Shown here: piece after piece, positions 1 to 9,277 of the stretch | How the letters are laid out: each line of letters opens with the position of its first letter | How positions within the stretch are numbered: the stretch's first letter is position 1 | Assembly (NCBI RefSeq): GCF_030159995.1 | Contig: NZ_BSNM01000006.1 | Span: 62,001 to 126,000, forward strand | Length of the DNA: 64,000 nucleotides | Source: Litoribrevibacter albus | GTDB lineage: Bacteria; Pseudomonadota; Gammaproteobacteria; Pseudomonadales; Litoribrevibacteraceae | Reading direction: 5' to 3' | Translations under genes and position numbers: made by a program | Notes under the pieces: model-generated | What the model was told of the DNA's origin: nothing | Database searches by the model: none | Seen by the model: only the letters and a program-made list of their open reading frames with translations

Positions 1-319
1 AGTAGATGCGATCGTAGTTACCTGAGTTTAAAGCCGCTTGCAGTCGCCCGATAGGGTTGTCCTCGTTGAAAAGATCAATGGCTAGATAGGCGTCTTTACC
101 TACTTGTTCCGCGAAGGTTTGCTCTGCAATTCTGTATCTTTCCACCCGCGAATTTGAATTCACCAAAAGGATTCTTTGTGAGGCGGTACTTGCTACGGAT
201 GAGGTCGATGGCTTGACTCCACTGTCTGCTGAATCTCTCAGGGCGGCTGTTTGGCATCCTTGAAGAAATACGAACACAGTGAGCAGTAGCAGGGACTTCA
301 GCGTTGCACTTAAACGCAT
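1..319 (-). CDS. Periplasmic binding lipoprotein, partial (C-terminus off the window)
   Basis: The frame is open from an ATG at 319 to the window edge (106 residues seen). It opens with a textbook lipoprotein signal: basic start, Leu/Val/Phe core, lipobox LQGC with Cys22. A Ser/Thr-rich tether (about 23-47) follows, then a mature domain starting RILLVNSNSRVERYRIAEQ. That start resembles ABC-type binding proteins of the ABC_sub_bind kind; this family call is inferred from a short stretch. The role would be ligand capture at the outer face of a membrane. The neighbouring gene upstream (418-1284) is another binding protein in the same direction, and a response regulator/kinase pair diverges beyond it, so a sensory role is possible. 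An in-frame ATG at 403 would add 28 Arg-rich residues encoded by a tandem repeat; the start at 319 is preferred because only it gives a clean signal peptide. Confidence 0.75.
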   Translation of the reverse strand, partial: MRLSATLKSLLLLTVFVFLQGCQTAALRDSADSGVKPSTSSVASTASQRILLVNSNSRVERYRIAEQTFAEQVGKDAYLAIDLFNEDNPIGRLQAALNSGNYDRIY

Positions 320-332
320 AACCCTTTGAGTC

Positions 333-404
333 TGGCGCTCTATCGTTATTCGGCGCTGTATCGTTATTCGGCGCTGTATCGTTATTCGGCGCGGAATGGT
401 CATT
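333..404. repeat. 18-bp tandem repeat, about four copies
   Basis: The unit cggcgctgtatcgttatt occurs at 351-368 and 369-386 exactly, and with changes at 333-350 and 387-404. It fills the short gap between the two binding-protein genes. Because 18 is a multiple of three, copy-number change would not shift frame. It lies upstream of the preferred start of the lipoprotein gene and is open in frame with it. Confidence 0.85.
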
Positions 405-417
405 CGGCATAGTAACA

Positions 418-1284
418 TCATGGCTTCTTGCCTCCTTGCTGTTTCTCTTTGAGCTTGTTGCTCGGGGCGAGAGAAACGGCGTCTTTAACTTGCATCCAGC
501 TGTCCAAACCAATCAGTGAAAGGGAAATCTTTCCTGTTTGGCTTTGCCCCATTTGTTCTATTACATGAATTAATCGTGCAGTTTCAGGTGAACTCTGTTT
601 TGGTGTTACCACCAGAATACGCATCAGCGGAGCGCTGAGCCCCAGCACTTCCAATTGCTGATGTTGGTTTTGGTATAAGCGTTGTAACTGAAGCAAACTG
701 TCTTCGGTGCTGAGGGCCGCTTGTGCCATGCCAAAGCCAACGGATAATAAGGCATCAAGATCCTTGGGTACGCTTAACAGTTTAGATCGTGTAATGTCTT
801 TGTACCTGGAAAGTCCGGTCTTATTGAGGATATTGTCCAGGACTGAGTTGCTGTAGGCAGAACTCCCTGTCGAAGCGACAATCAGTTCAGAAGGTGGTGT
901 AGAAAGATGATCTTTATGAATCACCAGCAACTTCTTGTAGTAGGGCGTGTTGTTTTTGATTCCAACAAGTTGAGCTGTCAGTTCTGCTTTGTTGATCAGT
1001 GAATCAAACAGCCAACTGGACATCATAAATACGGAGTCAGTTTCTGTCGCAGTCAGGCTTGAGAAAATGTCCCGATCTGTTACCGGCTGGAACTGATAAT
1101 TACCCCGTTGCACCAGAAACTGATCGAGTTTCTGCTTTAATGTAGAGTTACGACTTATGGTGATCTCTGGGTCGTAAAAATAGATGGGCGTCAGCTTTTC
1201 ATCAGATGCGGCAATCCCCGAGACGAGCAATAAGAGACTCGTGACTAGGGGCCTTAGCCATTTGTGACGTACAAATAAATGCAT
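418..1284 (-). CDS. Periplasmic substrate-binding protein (phosphonate/PhnD-like fold)
   Basis: The 288-residue product has a hydrophobic export signal (LVTSLLLLVSGIAAS, about residues 11-26) and no lipobox. The body resembles bacterial type-2 periplasmic binding proteins (Ser/Thr-rich segment VASTGSSAYSNSVLDNIL and a later DALLSVGFGMAQAA block), closest in feel to the PhnD-like group. The ligand cannot be read from sequence. The start at 1284 (ATG) is preferred over an in-frame TTG at 1305 because it places the signal peptide at the N-terminus. The gene is followed closely by a binding lipoprotein and diverges from a response regulator/histidine kinase pair 142 bp away, so it may feed a signal to the kinase or supply a transporter encoded outside the window. 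No ABC permease or ATPase for it is visible here. Confidence 0.7.
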   Translation of the reverse strand: MHLFVRHKWLRPLVTSLLLLVSGIAASDEKLTPIYFYDPEITISRNSTLKQKLDQFLVQRGNYQFQPVTDRDIFSSLTATETDSVFMMSSWLFDSLINKAELTAQLVGIKNNTPYYKKLLVIHKDHLSTPPSELIVASTGSSAYSNSVLDNILNKTGLSRYKDITRSKLLSVPKDLDALLSVGFGMAQAALSTEDSLLQLQRLYQNQHQQLEVLGLSAPLMRILVVTPKQSSPETARLIHVIEQMGQSQTGKISLSLIGLDSWMQVKDAVSLAPSNKLKEKQQGGKKP

Positions 1285-1426
1285 GAAAAGTTGATTATCC
1301 CACAAATTTTCTATATTACTTTTGGTAAGTGGTTGTACCGTAAGTGCTTTTTCTTAGAAAGAAAAGTTATCACGAACGAGTATAGACCATCTTACAACTG
1401 GGTTGGATTTAAAAGGTGGTTTTAGA

Positions 1427-1828
1427 ATGGCTAAAGAATACATTCTATGTGTGGATGATGATAGAACCATTCTCATGAGTTTACGGGCCCAGCTAAAACG
1501 GCAATACGGTGAGCGCTATTCATACGAGATTGCAGAGAGTGCTGAAGAAGCCTGGGAAATTATTGAAGATGCGTTTGCTGATGGCGATAAGGTCGATGTG
1601 GTGATTTCGGATTGGTTGATGCCGGAAGTAAAGGGCGACCAATTTTTGATAGATTTACATGGAAAGTACCCTGAGATTATCAAAATCATGCTCACAGGGC
1701 AGGCGGATCAAGTGGCGATTGAGCGATCGGAAAGAGATGCTAATCTGGCCGCGTGCTTTTCAAAACCCTGGACTGTCGCAGATATTGCTGAAGCCATAGA
1801 GCACGCCAAGCTGGAAAAGATCGCCTGA
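1427..1828 (+). CDS. Stand-alone response regulator receiver protein
   Basis: This is a 133-residue CheY-like receiver with no output domain. Conserved residues are present: acidic pocket DDD at 10-12, phospho-acceptor Asp62 (ISDWLMP), Thr90 (MLTGQ) and Lys113 (FSKPW). The ATG at 1427 is chosen because aaggtgg sits nine bases upstream; an in-frame TTG at 1403 lies before that site. The histidine kinase gene follows 44 bp later on the same strand, so the two are probably cotranscribed partners. With no DNA-binding or enzymatic domain, it must act by protein contact or in a phosphorelay. Divergent binding-protein genes lie upstream. Confidence 0.88.
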   Translation: MAKEYILCVDDDRTILMSLRAQLKRQYGERYSYEIAESAEEAWEIIEDAFADGDKVDVVISDWLMPEVKGDQFLIDLHGKYPEIIKIMLTGQADQVAIERSERDANLAACFSKPWTVADIAEAIEHAKLEKIA

Positions 1829-1872
1829 AGTTCATATGCTAGGGGACTGACATTTCAGGGACGGTTGAAGGT

Positions 1873-3786
1873 ATGGAGCAGACCCCCTCGGTTGTAACAT
1901 CCGATTTCAAAGTTAAGAACGGAATTCGAAAACGCTTTTCCCTGGCAATGGTGTGTTTGGTGCTGGTCGTTTCCGTATTGCTGGCGGCGTTTCAGGTCAC
2001 CAGTCAATCGAGGCTGCTGGAAGCCGAGATGGATAAGCGGGTCTCTCTGATGCAGGAAAACTTGCAACGTAGAGCCCTGTCGTTAGCCAATCAATTGCGA
2101 CGTCTCACCGAAGACGAAATCGCATCATACAATCTTTATTACCTTGCAAATGAATTACGTCAGTTGGTGCTGAATCATCCTGATCTTGAAATGGCGGTTC
2201 TGATTGATCGAAACAACAAAGTGGTTTTGCACACCTCTGATCGTTTCTTACAGCAAAAAGAATATCAGCCACCGGCATCCCGGTTTCATCAAAAAATTCT
2301 TCTGGATCATTTCGCTGATGATTCATCGGTTGAAGATATTTTGTCCTCAACTCGTGTTCAGAAATACACGCACTGGCTGGATTATCACATACCCATTTTC
2401 ATCGGCACGAAACGTTGGGGGGAAATGGTTCTGAGCTTCTCTTTACAACAATTGAATGATGAAATCAGTCGTTCTCAAGATGAAATTGCCCAGAGCATTA
2501 AAAATATCACTTTAAAGACCTTTGCCATTGTATTGTTTGTGCTCTTGGTGATTTACCTGGTGATTTCTCAGTTATCACAACGCTTGAGTGCCCCTTTGAT
2601 TCATCTGACCCATTACGCCAAGCAAATAGCGGATGGGAATTTTTCAATAGGTTCTCAACTGCCAAAAGGTAAAGAAGATGAAGTGGGCATGTTGTCCGAT
2701 AGCTTCATTGAAATGGCGAATCGACTCAAAAAATCCTATGAGCAGTTAGAAGACTATAACCTGACTCTTGAAAAGAAAGTTGAGGACAGAACCCGGGAGC
2801 TGGCGGACAGTCAGCAGCAGCTGATTCATTCAGAGAAAATGGCGGCCCTTGGGTTATTGATTGCGAGTATTGCTCACGAGATTAATACGCCATTGGGGGC
2901 GATTCAGGCATCGTCGGAGAATGCTGGCAAAGGCTATGCGAACTTCATGGGTAATCTGGCTCAATTGGTGGAGTCCAGTACGGATGTGGATAAAGCTTTT
3001 TTTACCCAGTTGCTGCTAAATTCAAAGATTCAATCAACCATGACGACTCGTGAAGAGCGGAAAATTCGTAGGCAAATTGAAGCGACTCTTGAAGAACATA
3101 ACATTCAGGACGCAGAAGAAATCGCATTATTGTTTGCAGAAATGGGGCTTCAAGAATCACTGGACTCATTACTTCCTTATTTGGAAACGCATAACGCGCT
3201 GGATATGGTTCAGAGTGCCTACCAGTTATTCAGTATTCATGCCGGGCTGAACACCATTAATACGGCCACGGCTCGTGCCTCCAAGGTCGTGTTTGCGTTG
3301 AAACATTTCTCTCATAAAGAAAGCAGTGGTGATAAAGTCCTAACGGACGTTAACCAGGGGCTGGAAACCGTTCTTGAGTTGTATCGGGGCTTGTTTAAGC
3401 AAGGGTGTGAGGTTATTCGAAACTTTGGTGAGCTTCCTGAGGTTCTGTGCTATTCGGACGAGCTGAATCAGGTCTGGACCAACCTTATTCATAATGCGCT
3501 GCAGGCGATGGACAATAAGGGTAAGTTGGAAATTGCCTCCTATGTGGAGAGTCAGCAGGACAAAGAGTCCATTGTTGTGACGATCACGGATAACGGACCT
3601 GGTATTCCCGAACATCTGACCCATCGAGTCTGGGAGTCGTTTTTTACCACTAAGCCAGCCGGTGAAGGCAGTGGATTAGGCTTAGGTATTTGTAAGCGAA
3701 TTGTGGAAAAACACTTAGGTGAGCTGAGCTTTGAGAGTGAGCCAGGTAAGACCCAATTTATCGTTCGTTTGCCTGTGACGAGTTGA
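1873..3786 (+). CDS. Membrane sensor histidine kinase
   Basis: The 637-residue protein runs: cytoplasmic tail, TM1 (about 22-42), a periplasmic sensor of about 170 residues, TM2 (about 215-236), HAMP (about 237-290), a coiled coil ending in a DRTRELADSQQQL-type segment, the phospho-acceptor region with His335 (SIAHEINTPLGAI), then a catalytic ATPase domain with N541 (LIHNALQAMD), G1 DNGPGIP and G2 GEGSGLGLGI. About 205 residues separate the H and N boxes, more than usual, because of a helical insert around 350-450. It would autophosphorylate and pass phosphate to the receiver protein encoded just upstream. The signal sensed is unknown; the divergent periplasmic binding proteins are candidate partners. 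Confidence 0.9.
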   Translation: MEQTPSVVTSDFKVKNGIRKRFSLAMVCLVLVVSVLLAAFQVTSQSRLLEAEMDKRVSLMQENLQRRALSLANQLRRLTEDEIASYNLYYLANELRQLVLNHPDLEMAVLIDRNNKVVLHTSDRFLQQKEYQPPASRFHQKILLDHFADDSSVEDILSSTRVQKYTHWLDYHIPIFIGTKRWGEMVLSFSLQQLNDEISRSQDEIAQSIKNITLKTFAIVLFVLLVIYLVISQLSQRLSAPLIHLTHYAKQIADGNFSIGSQLPKGKEDEVGMLSDSFIEMANRLKKSYEQLEDYNLTLEKKVEDRTRELADSQQQLIHSEKMAALGLLIASIAHEINTPLGAIQASSENAGKGYANFMGNLAQLVESSTDVDKAFFTQLLLNSKIQSTMTTREERKIRRQIEATLEEHNIQDAEEIALLFAEMGLQESLDSLLPYLETHNALDMVQSAYQLFSIHAGLNTINTATARASKVVFALKHFSHKESSGDKVLTDVNQGLETVLELYRGLFKQGCEVIRNFGELPEVLCYSDELNQVWTNLIHNALQAMDNKGKLEIASYVESQQDKESIVVTITDNGPGIPEHLTHRVWESFFTTKPAGEGSGLGLGICKRIVEKHLGELSFESEPGKTQFIVRLPVTS

Positions 3787-3909
3787 GCCTCTTTCGGTCT
3801 GGCTGTGAAGCTCGCTGTGACGCGGGTAGTGGTACTCTATCCTCAGGCGAGTAATGGCGTATACTGATAGTATTCCTCGTCGCAAATGCCATTAGGCTGG
3901 GGGTGACTC

Positions 3910-4173
3910 ATGAATCGGGATACCAAACAAGAAGTGGATGCGATTGTTGAATTGGCTGCTGAAACCATTAATGAAGTGACCAATAAGTACAATGCTGATC
4001 AGCAATTGGTGTTAGAGCGCCTGCTCAGAAAAATTGGCTATCTTGCGGGACTCGGTGGTTTTGATCTGGGCGAATTGGAAGCAAGTCTGGATGATGGCTT
4101 TCAGCAAGGTGAAAATCAAATTCTCGATCATTTAGAGAGTATTTTCGGTTCAGGATCATCATACGATTCATAG
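3910..4173 (+). CDS. Small hypothetical protein, 87 residues
   Basis: This acidic, helical protein has no signal peptide or membrane segment. The middle carries a Leu/Gly-rich stretch (LLRKIGYLAGLGGFDLGELE) and the end is Ser-rich. The ATG at 3910 has a strong ribosome site (gggggtga) a few bases upstream, which supports it as a real gene despite its size. It stands alone between the histidine kinase gene and the RND exporter gene, in the same direction as both but separated by 123 and 195 bp. I do not recognise the family. Confidence 0.65.
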   Translation: MNRDTKQEVDAIVELAAETINEVTNKYNADQQLVLERLLRKIGYLAGLGGFDLGELEASLDDGFQQGENQILDHLESIFGSGSSYDS

Positions 4174-4330
4174 TGCTCTGTGTTCATTCTTCAATGTCGT
4201 TAGAACATACTCAGAGTACGACGGATAAAAGCGTCAACTGCATAACGTGTTGTAGAACAAGAATAATAATCAACTCAAGCAAATCATAGGAACACTCGGT
4301 CTGAGTGGGGTGGTTGGGTTTGCTTATACA

Positions 4331-4352
4331 TGTCAGGTCAACAAGCCTGACA
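4331..4352. promoter_or_regulatory. Inverted repeat before the RND exporter gene (candidate operator)
   Basis: TGTCAGG (4331-4337) and CCTGACA (4346-4352) form a perfect 7-bp inverted repeat with an 8-base spacer, ending 16 bases before the exporter start codon. The layout fits a repressor site or a hairpin masking the ribosome site. No T-run follows, so it is not an intrinsic terminator. Confidence 0.4.
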
Positions 4353-4368
4353 CACTCAGGGATATGTC

Positions 4369-6819
4369 ATGTTTGATCGTTACCTTTCTTTTATTGAGCG
4401 GAACCATCGCTGGGTGGTTCTCTGGACTCTGATTATCAGTGTGTTTATTGCATCGGGTATGACCCGGCTGGGGTTAAGTTCTGATTTTCGGATCTACTTC
4501 AGTGATGACAATCCTCAGTTAAAGACCTTCGATGCCTTGGAGGAGCAGTTCTCCAAGATGGATAATCTTTGGATGTATTTGGAATCCGAACACGCATCAC
4601 TTTTTGAACCGGAAAATTTATCACTGTTGGAAAAACTGACGGAGGACGCTTGGCAATTACCCTATGTGATTCGGGTGTCTTCGTTGAGTAACTATCAACA
4701 TACGCAGGTGGAAGGCGATGAATTGTGGGTCAATTTCTTAGTTGAAGACGCCGAGTCGCTGTCTTCGGCGGATCTTGAGAAAATTCGGGCGATTGCAGGT
4801 TCAGAACCTTCGTTAAAGAACAATGTCATTGGCCCCACGGGGCAGGCCGCCTTAATTCAGCTCCGCCTCGCATTACCTGATGAGGGGCAGGGACGAATTG
4901 AGGCCGGTCAGGAACATCTGGCGAAAACACGGGCCTTGATCAACGAATATCGTGCTCAATACCCCAAGATTCAATTCCTGCTGGCCGGATCGGTGGTGTC
5001 TAACGTTACCATGCAAGAGGCGGTGGCTCAGGATTTAGGTTCACTCGCCATCGTCAGCTATTTAATGCTGCTGGTGGTCTTGTGGTTACTGCTTCGCAGT
5101 GTCTTCGGCATGATCATTTCGCTGGGCGTTATTTCCTTGTCTTCGTTAGGGACGATGGGCTTTTTCGGTTGGATAGGTACGACTTTAGCACCCGTTGCGG
5201 GGTTTGTGCTGACGGCCATTATGACCTTAGCCATTGCCGACTCGGTACACCTGTTGGTCAGTTACTTCCAACAGCTTGGCGATGGAAAACCTAAACAGCA
5301 GGCCATCCGGGAGAGCTTACGAATTAATCTCGGGCCGGTGTTCATTACCAGTCTCACCACCATTATTGGTGTTCTGTGTCTCAATAGCAGTGATTCGCCG
5401 CCGTATCAGGATCTTGGAAACATGATTGCGGTGGGTGTGTTCATGGCGTGGTTATTATCAATGACGTTAACTCCGGCGTTGTTGGTTTGGTTGCCTGAAC
5501 CAGTGAATCATTCCGATGAATCCCGACAGTCGGTGGGCATTCAGCAACGCTGGTTGTTGGCATTGGCGGAACAAGTGATTCGTCGCCCTCTGGTCTGGTT
5601 CCTTGGCTTTGGTGTGGTTGTATTGTTGCTTTGTTATAGCGTTTCTTTCAACAAGCTCAGTGAAAGCTGGCATGAATACTATGATGAAACCTTTGAAGTG
5701 AGAAAGGCCGTCGACCGAATCAATGAAACCATTGGCGGCAATAACCTGATGGAATTCAGTATCGAAACTGGGGTTGCGGAAGGCATATACGAACCCGACT
5801 ATATGACCAAGCTTGCTGAGTTTACCGATTGGTTACGACTGCAGCCTGGAGTGGCACATGTTTATTCGCTTTCAGACACGGTAAAACGATTAAATCGGGA
5901 TCTGAACCAGGGGCAGGCATCCTTCTATCGGATTCCTGAGTCTCGGGAAATGATTGCCCAGCAGATGCTCTTATACGAATTGTCTTTGCCTATGGGACTG
6001 GGTTTGGAAGACACCATTGATATTGACCGCTCTGCAAGCCGGGTGGGCGTGACATTAAAGAAAATGGATTCCGAAAGTATTATCGCCATTGAGCAGAACG
6101 CAGGCGCCTGGTTGAGAGCGAATGCACCAGAGCTGGTGGAGATTGAAGGCACCAGCTACGCGGTGATTTTTGCTCACATTGTCCATCGTAATGTGGTGAG
6201 TTTGGTGATTGGCACTATGATCGCGATGTTGGTGATCTGTGTGGTGTTGATGGTCTCGTTGAAGTCGATCAAGCTGGGTTTGCTTAGCCTGATTCCCAAT
6301 ATTGCGCCTGCAGCACTGGCGTATGGCATTTGGGGAATGACTGAAGGGTATATTGATACGGCAGTGGCGGTGGTGATGTGCATCAGCCTCGGGGTGGTGG
6401 TTGATGATACGGTGCACTTTATGAGTAAGTATCTGAGAGCCCGAAGAGAGCATGGTATGTCTGCGCCTGAAGCGGTTCGTTACGCTTTTCGAACGGTAGC
6501 GGTGGCATTGTTAATCACAACAGTAACACTGGTTGCGGGCTTCTCCGTAATGATGTTTTCCCATTTTACGCCAAGTGTCGCCACCGGAACCTTGATGGCG
6601 TTGACTCTGGCATTAGCCTTGGTGGTGGACTTCCTTTTCTTACCTGCATTACTGTTACTGTTCGATAAGATGTCGTACTATCAGCTACACACTGAACATG
6701 TATCGTCGGACGAGGTGCCAGAGGTACTTTCGAACGATGACAAGCCGCGTGACGCAAGGTCACGTCCTGAAATAAATAACAAGGTAGTTCATGACGGATC
6801 AGACAAGTTATACCGATGA
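4369..6819 (+). CDS. RND/MMPL-family membrane exporter
   Basis: The 816-residue inner-membrane protein has the duplicated RND layout: one N-terminal TM, a large periplasmic loop (about 35-215), a block of TMs, then the same again with a second loop (about 425-600) and a second TM block. Both TM4-like helices carry the acidic relay residues (ALTIADSV-type and [15 protein letters not shown]). It belongs to the single-component RND superfamily exporters (MMPL/SSD type, COG1033-like), which move lipids or hydrophobic compounds using the proton gradient. No adaptor or outer-membrane channel gene is nearby, so the substrate is not predictable. The hydrophilic C-terminal tail (last about 45 residues) overlaps the start of parC by 29 bases in another frame, implying translational coupling. 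Confidence 0.88.
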   Translation: MFDRYLSFIERNHRWVVLWTLIISVFIASGMTRLGLSSDFRIYFSDDNPQLKTFDALEEQFSKMDNLWMYLESEHASLFEPENLSLLEKLTEDAWQLPYVIRVSSLSNYQHTQVEGDELWVNFLVEDAESLSSADLEKIRAIAGSEPSLKNNVIGPTGQAALIQLRLALPDEGQGRIEAGQEHLAKTRALINEYRAQYPKIQFLLAGSVVSNVTMQEAVAQDLGSLAIVSYLMLLVVLWLLLRSVFGMIISLGVISLSSLGTMGFFGWIGTTLAPVAGFVLTAIMTLAIADSVHLLVSYFQQLGDGKPKQQAIRESLRINLGPVFITSLTTIIGVLCLNSSDSPPYQDLGNMIAVGVFMAWLLSMTLTPALLVWLPEPVNHSDESRQSVGIQQRWLLALAEQVIRRPLVWFLGFGVVVLLLCYSVSFNKLSESWHEYYDETFEVRKAVDRINETIGGNNLMEFSIETGVAEGIYEPDYMTKLAEFTDWLRLQPGVAHVYSLSDTVKRLNRDLNQGQASFYRIPESREMIAQQMLLYELSLPMGLGLEDTIDIDRSASRVGVTLKKMDSESIIAIEQNAGAWLRANAPELVEIEGTSYAVIFAHIVHRNVVSLVIGTMIAMLVICVVLMVSLKSIKLGLLSLIPNIAPAALAYGIWGMTEGYIDTAVAVVMCISLGVVVDDTVHFMSKYLRARREHGMSAPEAVRYAFRTVAVALLITTVTLVAGFSVMMFSHFTPSVATGTLMALTLALALVVDFLFLPALLLLFDKMSYYQLHTEHVSSDEVPEVLSNDDKPRDARSRPEINNKVVHDGSDKLYR

Positions 6820-9055
6820 CGGTATCGAACGCTTCTCCTTGAGTGAGTACACGGAGAAAGCGTATCTTGATTATTCCATGTACGTAATTCTCGATCGGGC
6901 TTTGCCGCACATTGGTGACGGCTTGAAGCCCGTTCAGCGAAGAATTATTTACGCCATGTCCGAGCTGGGTCTGAAAGCCACAGCCAAATACAAGAAATCT
7001 GCCAGAACCGTGGGCGACGTGTTGGGTAAATTCCATCCGCACGGAGACAGCGCTTGTTACGAAGCTATGGTGTTGATGGCGCAGCCGTTCTCCTATCGCT
7101 ATCCGCTGGTGGATGGTCAAGGAAACTGGGGCTCGGCGGACGATCCTAAGTCGTTTGCGGCGATGCGTTATACCGAAGCGAAGTTGGCCAAATACGCTGA
7201 AGTGTTGCTGTCTGAATTAGGGCAGGGAACCGTCGATATGGTGCCGAACTTTGATGGCACCTTGGATGAGCCTTCGCTCTTACCGTCTCGTTTGCCGAAT
7301 GTGCTATTGAATGGTTCGACGGGGATCGCAGTAGGTATGGCGACCGACATTCCTCCGCATAACTTGCGAGAAGTGACCAGCGCTTGTATCCGTTTGCTGG
7401 ACGAACCGAATCTGACGGTAGAGCAAGTGTGTGAAATGGTACAGGGGCCGGATTATCCGACCGATGCTGAAATCATTACGCCACGTGAAGATATCGTAAA
7501 ACTGTACGAGCAAGGCCGAGGCTCGGTCAAAATGCGGGCGACTTATTTGGTGGAAGACGGGGATGTGGTTATCACCGCTTTGCCTCACCAAACTTCCGGC
7601 GCCAAAGTGCTTGAGCAAATTGCTTCCCAAATGCAGGCCAAGAAGCTCCCGTTAGTTGCGGATCTGCGAGATGAGTCGGATCATGAGAATCCTACGCGTT
7701 TGGTGATTGTTCCTCGTTCGAATCGAGTTGATATAGAACAACTGATGGCGCACTTATTTGCGACCACCGACCTTGAGAAAAGCTATCGAGTGAACCTGAA
7801 TATGGTTGGCCTGGATGGTTTACCGAAAGTTCGCAATATTCAGGAAATTCTTACTGAGTGGCTGGAATATCGTCGTCAGACGGTGACCCGACGTATCGAA
7901 TACCGTTTGGATAAGGTCAATAAGCGCTTACACATCTTGGAAGGTTTGTTAGTTGCTTTCCTGAATATCGATGAAGTGATCGAAATCATTCGTACCGAAG
8001 ACAAACCTAAGCCTGTACTGATGGAGCGCTTCGGGATTACTGACATTCAGGCAGAAGCCATTCTGGAATTGAAACTTCGTCATCTGGCCAAGCTGGAAGA
8101 GATGAAGATTCGTGGTGAGCAGGATGAACTGAGTGCTGAACGCGATAAGCTGGAAAAGATCCTGAACTCACCAGCGCGCATGCGTAACCTGATCAAGAAA
8201 GAATTGTTGGCGGATGCGGAAACCTACGGCGATGATCGTCGTTCGCCGATTGTTGCACGATCTGAAGCCAAGGCAATGACCGAAGCTGATCTGGCGACGT
8301 CTGACCCTGTGACCGTAGTTTTGTCCAAGAAGGGCTGGATACGTGCGGCCAAAGGCCATGATGTCGACGCCGAAGGTTTGAGTTATAAGTCGGGTGATGG
8401 CTATGCGCTGTCGGTGAAAGGTAAGAGTAATCAGCAAGTGACGTTGATTGCGTCTACCGGACGCGCCTATTCAATTCCAGCGCATACGTTACCGTCTGCC
8501 CGAGGTCAGGGTGAGCCGATCACCGGACGCATAAACCTCGACTCTTCAAGCTCCATTGCTACCGCCTACATGGGGAATGATGAGCAAATGTTGGTGATGG
8601 CAAGCGATGCGGGTTATGGGTTTGTCACCAAATTGGGTGATCTCTTTACCAAGAATAAATCCGGTAAGGCGGCCATTAGTTTGTCTGACAACGCGCACGT
8701 ATTACCTGTGCTGGAAGCGGAAGCTGCCGATAAAGGTCTGTTGGCTGCGGTGTCCAATGAAGGACGCTTATTGGTCTTCCCATTGGCCGATTTGCCGGTA
8801 CTGAGCAAAGGTAAAGGGAATAAGATCATTAATATTCCTTCTGCGCGTGCGAAAGACCGTGAGGAATTGCTTGTGGCTCTGGCAGTAGTGGATGAACGTG
8901 ATTCATTGGTGGTGCAGTCAGGCAAGCGAACCTTAACCCTAAAACCCGATGATTTAGAGCACTATCGTGGTGAGCGTGGTCGTCGTGGTAATAAATTGCC
9001 AAGAGGTTTCCAGAAAGTCGATGGTGTCGAAGTGGTAAAACCAGAGACTAACTAA
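6791..9055 (+). CDS. parC: DNA topoisomerase IV subunit A
   Basis: At 754 residues it matches the length of E. coli ParC (752). Topoisomerase IV decatenates daughter chromosomes. Highly conserved signatures are present: [19 protein letters not shown] near the start, the quinolone-determining segment [11 protein letters not shown] and catalytic Tyr127 in [10 protein letters not shown]. Ser87 and Glu91 (E. coli Ser80 and Glu84) are the wild-type, quinolone-sensitive residues. The C-terminal part (about 500-740) forms the beta-pinwheel DNA-wrapping domain. The start [15 protein letters not shown] matches the family and lies inside the end of the exporter gene. parE is not adjacent. Confidence 0.98.
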   Translation: MTDQTSYTDDGIERFSLSEYTEKAYLDYSMYVILDRALPHIGDGLKPVQRRIIYAMSELGLKATAKYKKSARTVGDVLGKFHPHGDSACYEAMVLMAQPFSYRYPLVDGQGNWGSADDPKSFAAMRYTEAKLAKYAEVLLSELGQGTVDMVPNFDGTLDEPSLLPSRLPNVLLNGSTGIAVGMATDIPPHNLREVTSACIRLLDEPNLTVEQVCEMVQGPDYPTDAEIITPREDIVKLYEQGRGSVKMRATYLVEDGDVVITALPHQTSGAKVLEQIASQMQAKKLPLVADLRDESDHENPTRLVIVPRSNRVDIEQLMAHLFATTDLEKSYRVNLNMVGLDGLPKVRNIQEILTEWLEYRRQTVTRRIEYRLDKVNKRLHILEGLLVAFLNIDEVIEIIRTEDKPKPVLMERFGITDIQAEAILELKLRHLAKLEEMKIRGEQDELSAERDKLEKILNSPARMRNLIKKELLADAETYGDDRRSPIVARSEAKAMTEADLATSDPVTVVLSKKGWIRAAKGHDVDAEGLSYKSGDGYALSVKGKSNQQVTLIASTGRAYSIPAHTLPSARGQGEPITGRINLDSSSSIATAYMGNDEQMLVMASDAGYGFVTKLGDLFTKNKSGKAAISLSDNAHVLPVLEAEAADKGLLAAVSNEGRLLVFPLADLPVLSKGKGNKIINIPSARAKDREELLVALAVVDERDSLVVQSGKRTLTLKPDDLEHYRGERGRRGNKLPRGFQKVDGVEVVKPETN

Positions 9056-9104
9056 CCTTGGCTGTGAAGGTCGTACTCGTTAAAAACGGGGCGGCCGGTC
9101 TTTC

Positions 9105-9156
9105 TTAAATGGAAATGATCGTTAAACCGGTTGTTTCCATTTAAAGCGAATTTTTT
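9105..9156 (+). terminator. Probable terminator after parC
   Basis: TTAAATGGAAA (9105-9115) and TTTCCATTTAA (9134-9144) are an 11-bp perfect inverted repeat. The 18-base loop contains the palindrome AACCGGTT, and a T-run follows at 9151-9156. The stem is A/T-rich, so termination strength is uncertain. Confidence 0.6.
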
Positions 9157-9277
9157 AATCCCTCTTCCTGTCTTTTTGTTCTTCTTGAACGGTCATTTGA
9201 GAACTATAGTCTAAGTTAAATAGACACTCTTTGAACTTGTATTCGTAAGGTTATTGGTTAAAAGGTAACCACAGATA

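Noticed and set aside
96-512. A 138-codon minus-strand open frame at the left edge
   Set aside because: It overlaps the end of the binding-protein gene and lies in a different frame from the lipoprotein, which has a perfect lipobox; its Asn/Asp/Pro repeats arise from the 18-bp DNA repeat.
4174-4368. Possible small gene between the 87-residue ORF and the exporter
   Set aside because: No frame of useful length with a ribosome site was found; only the inverted repeat at 4331-4352 stands out.
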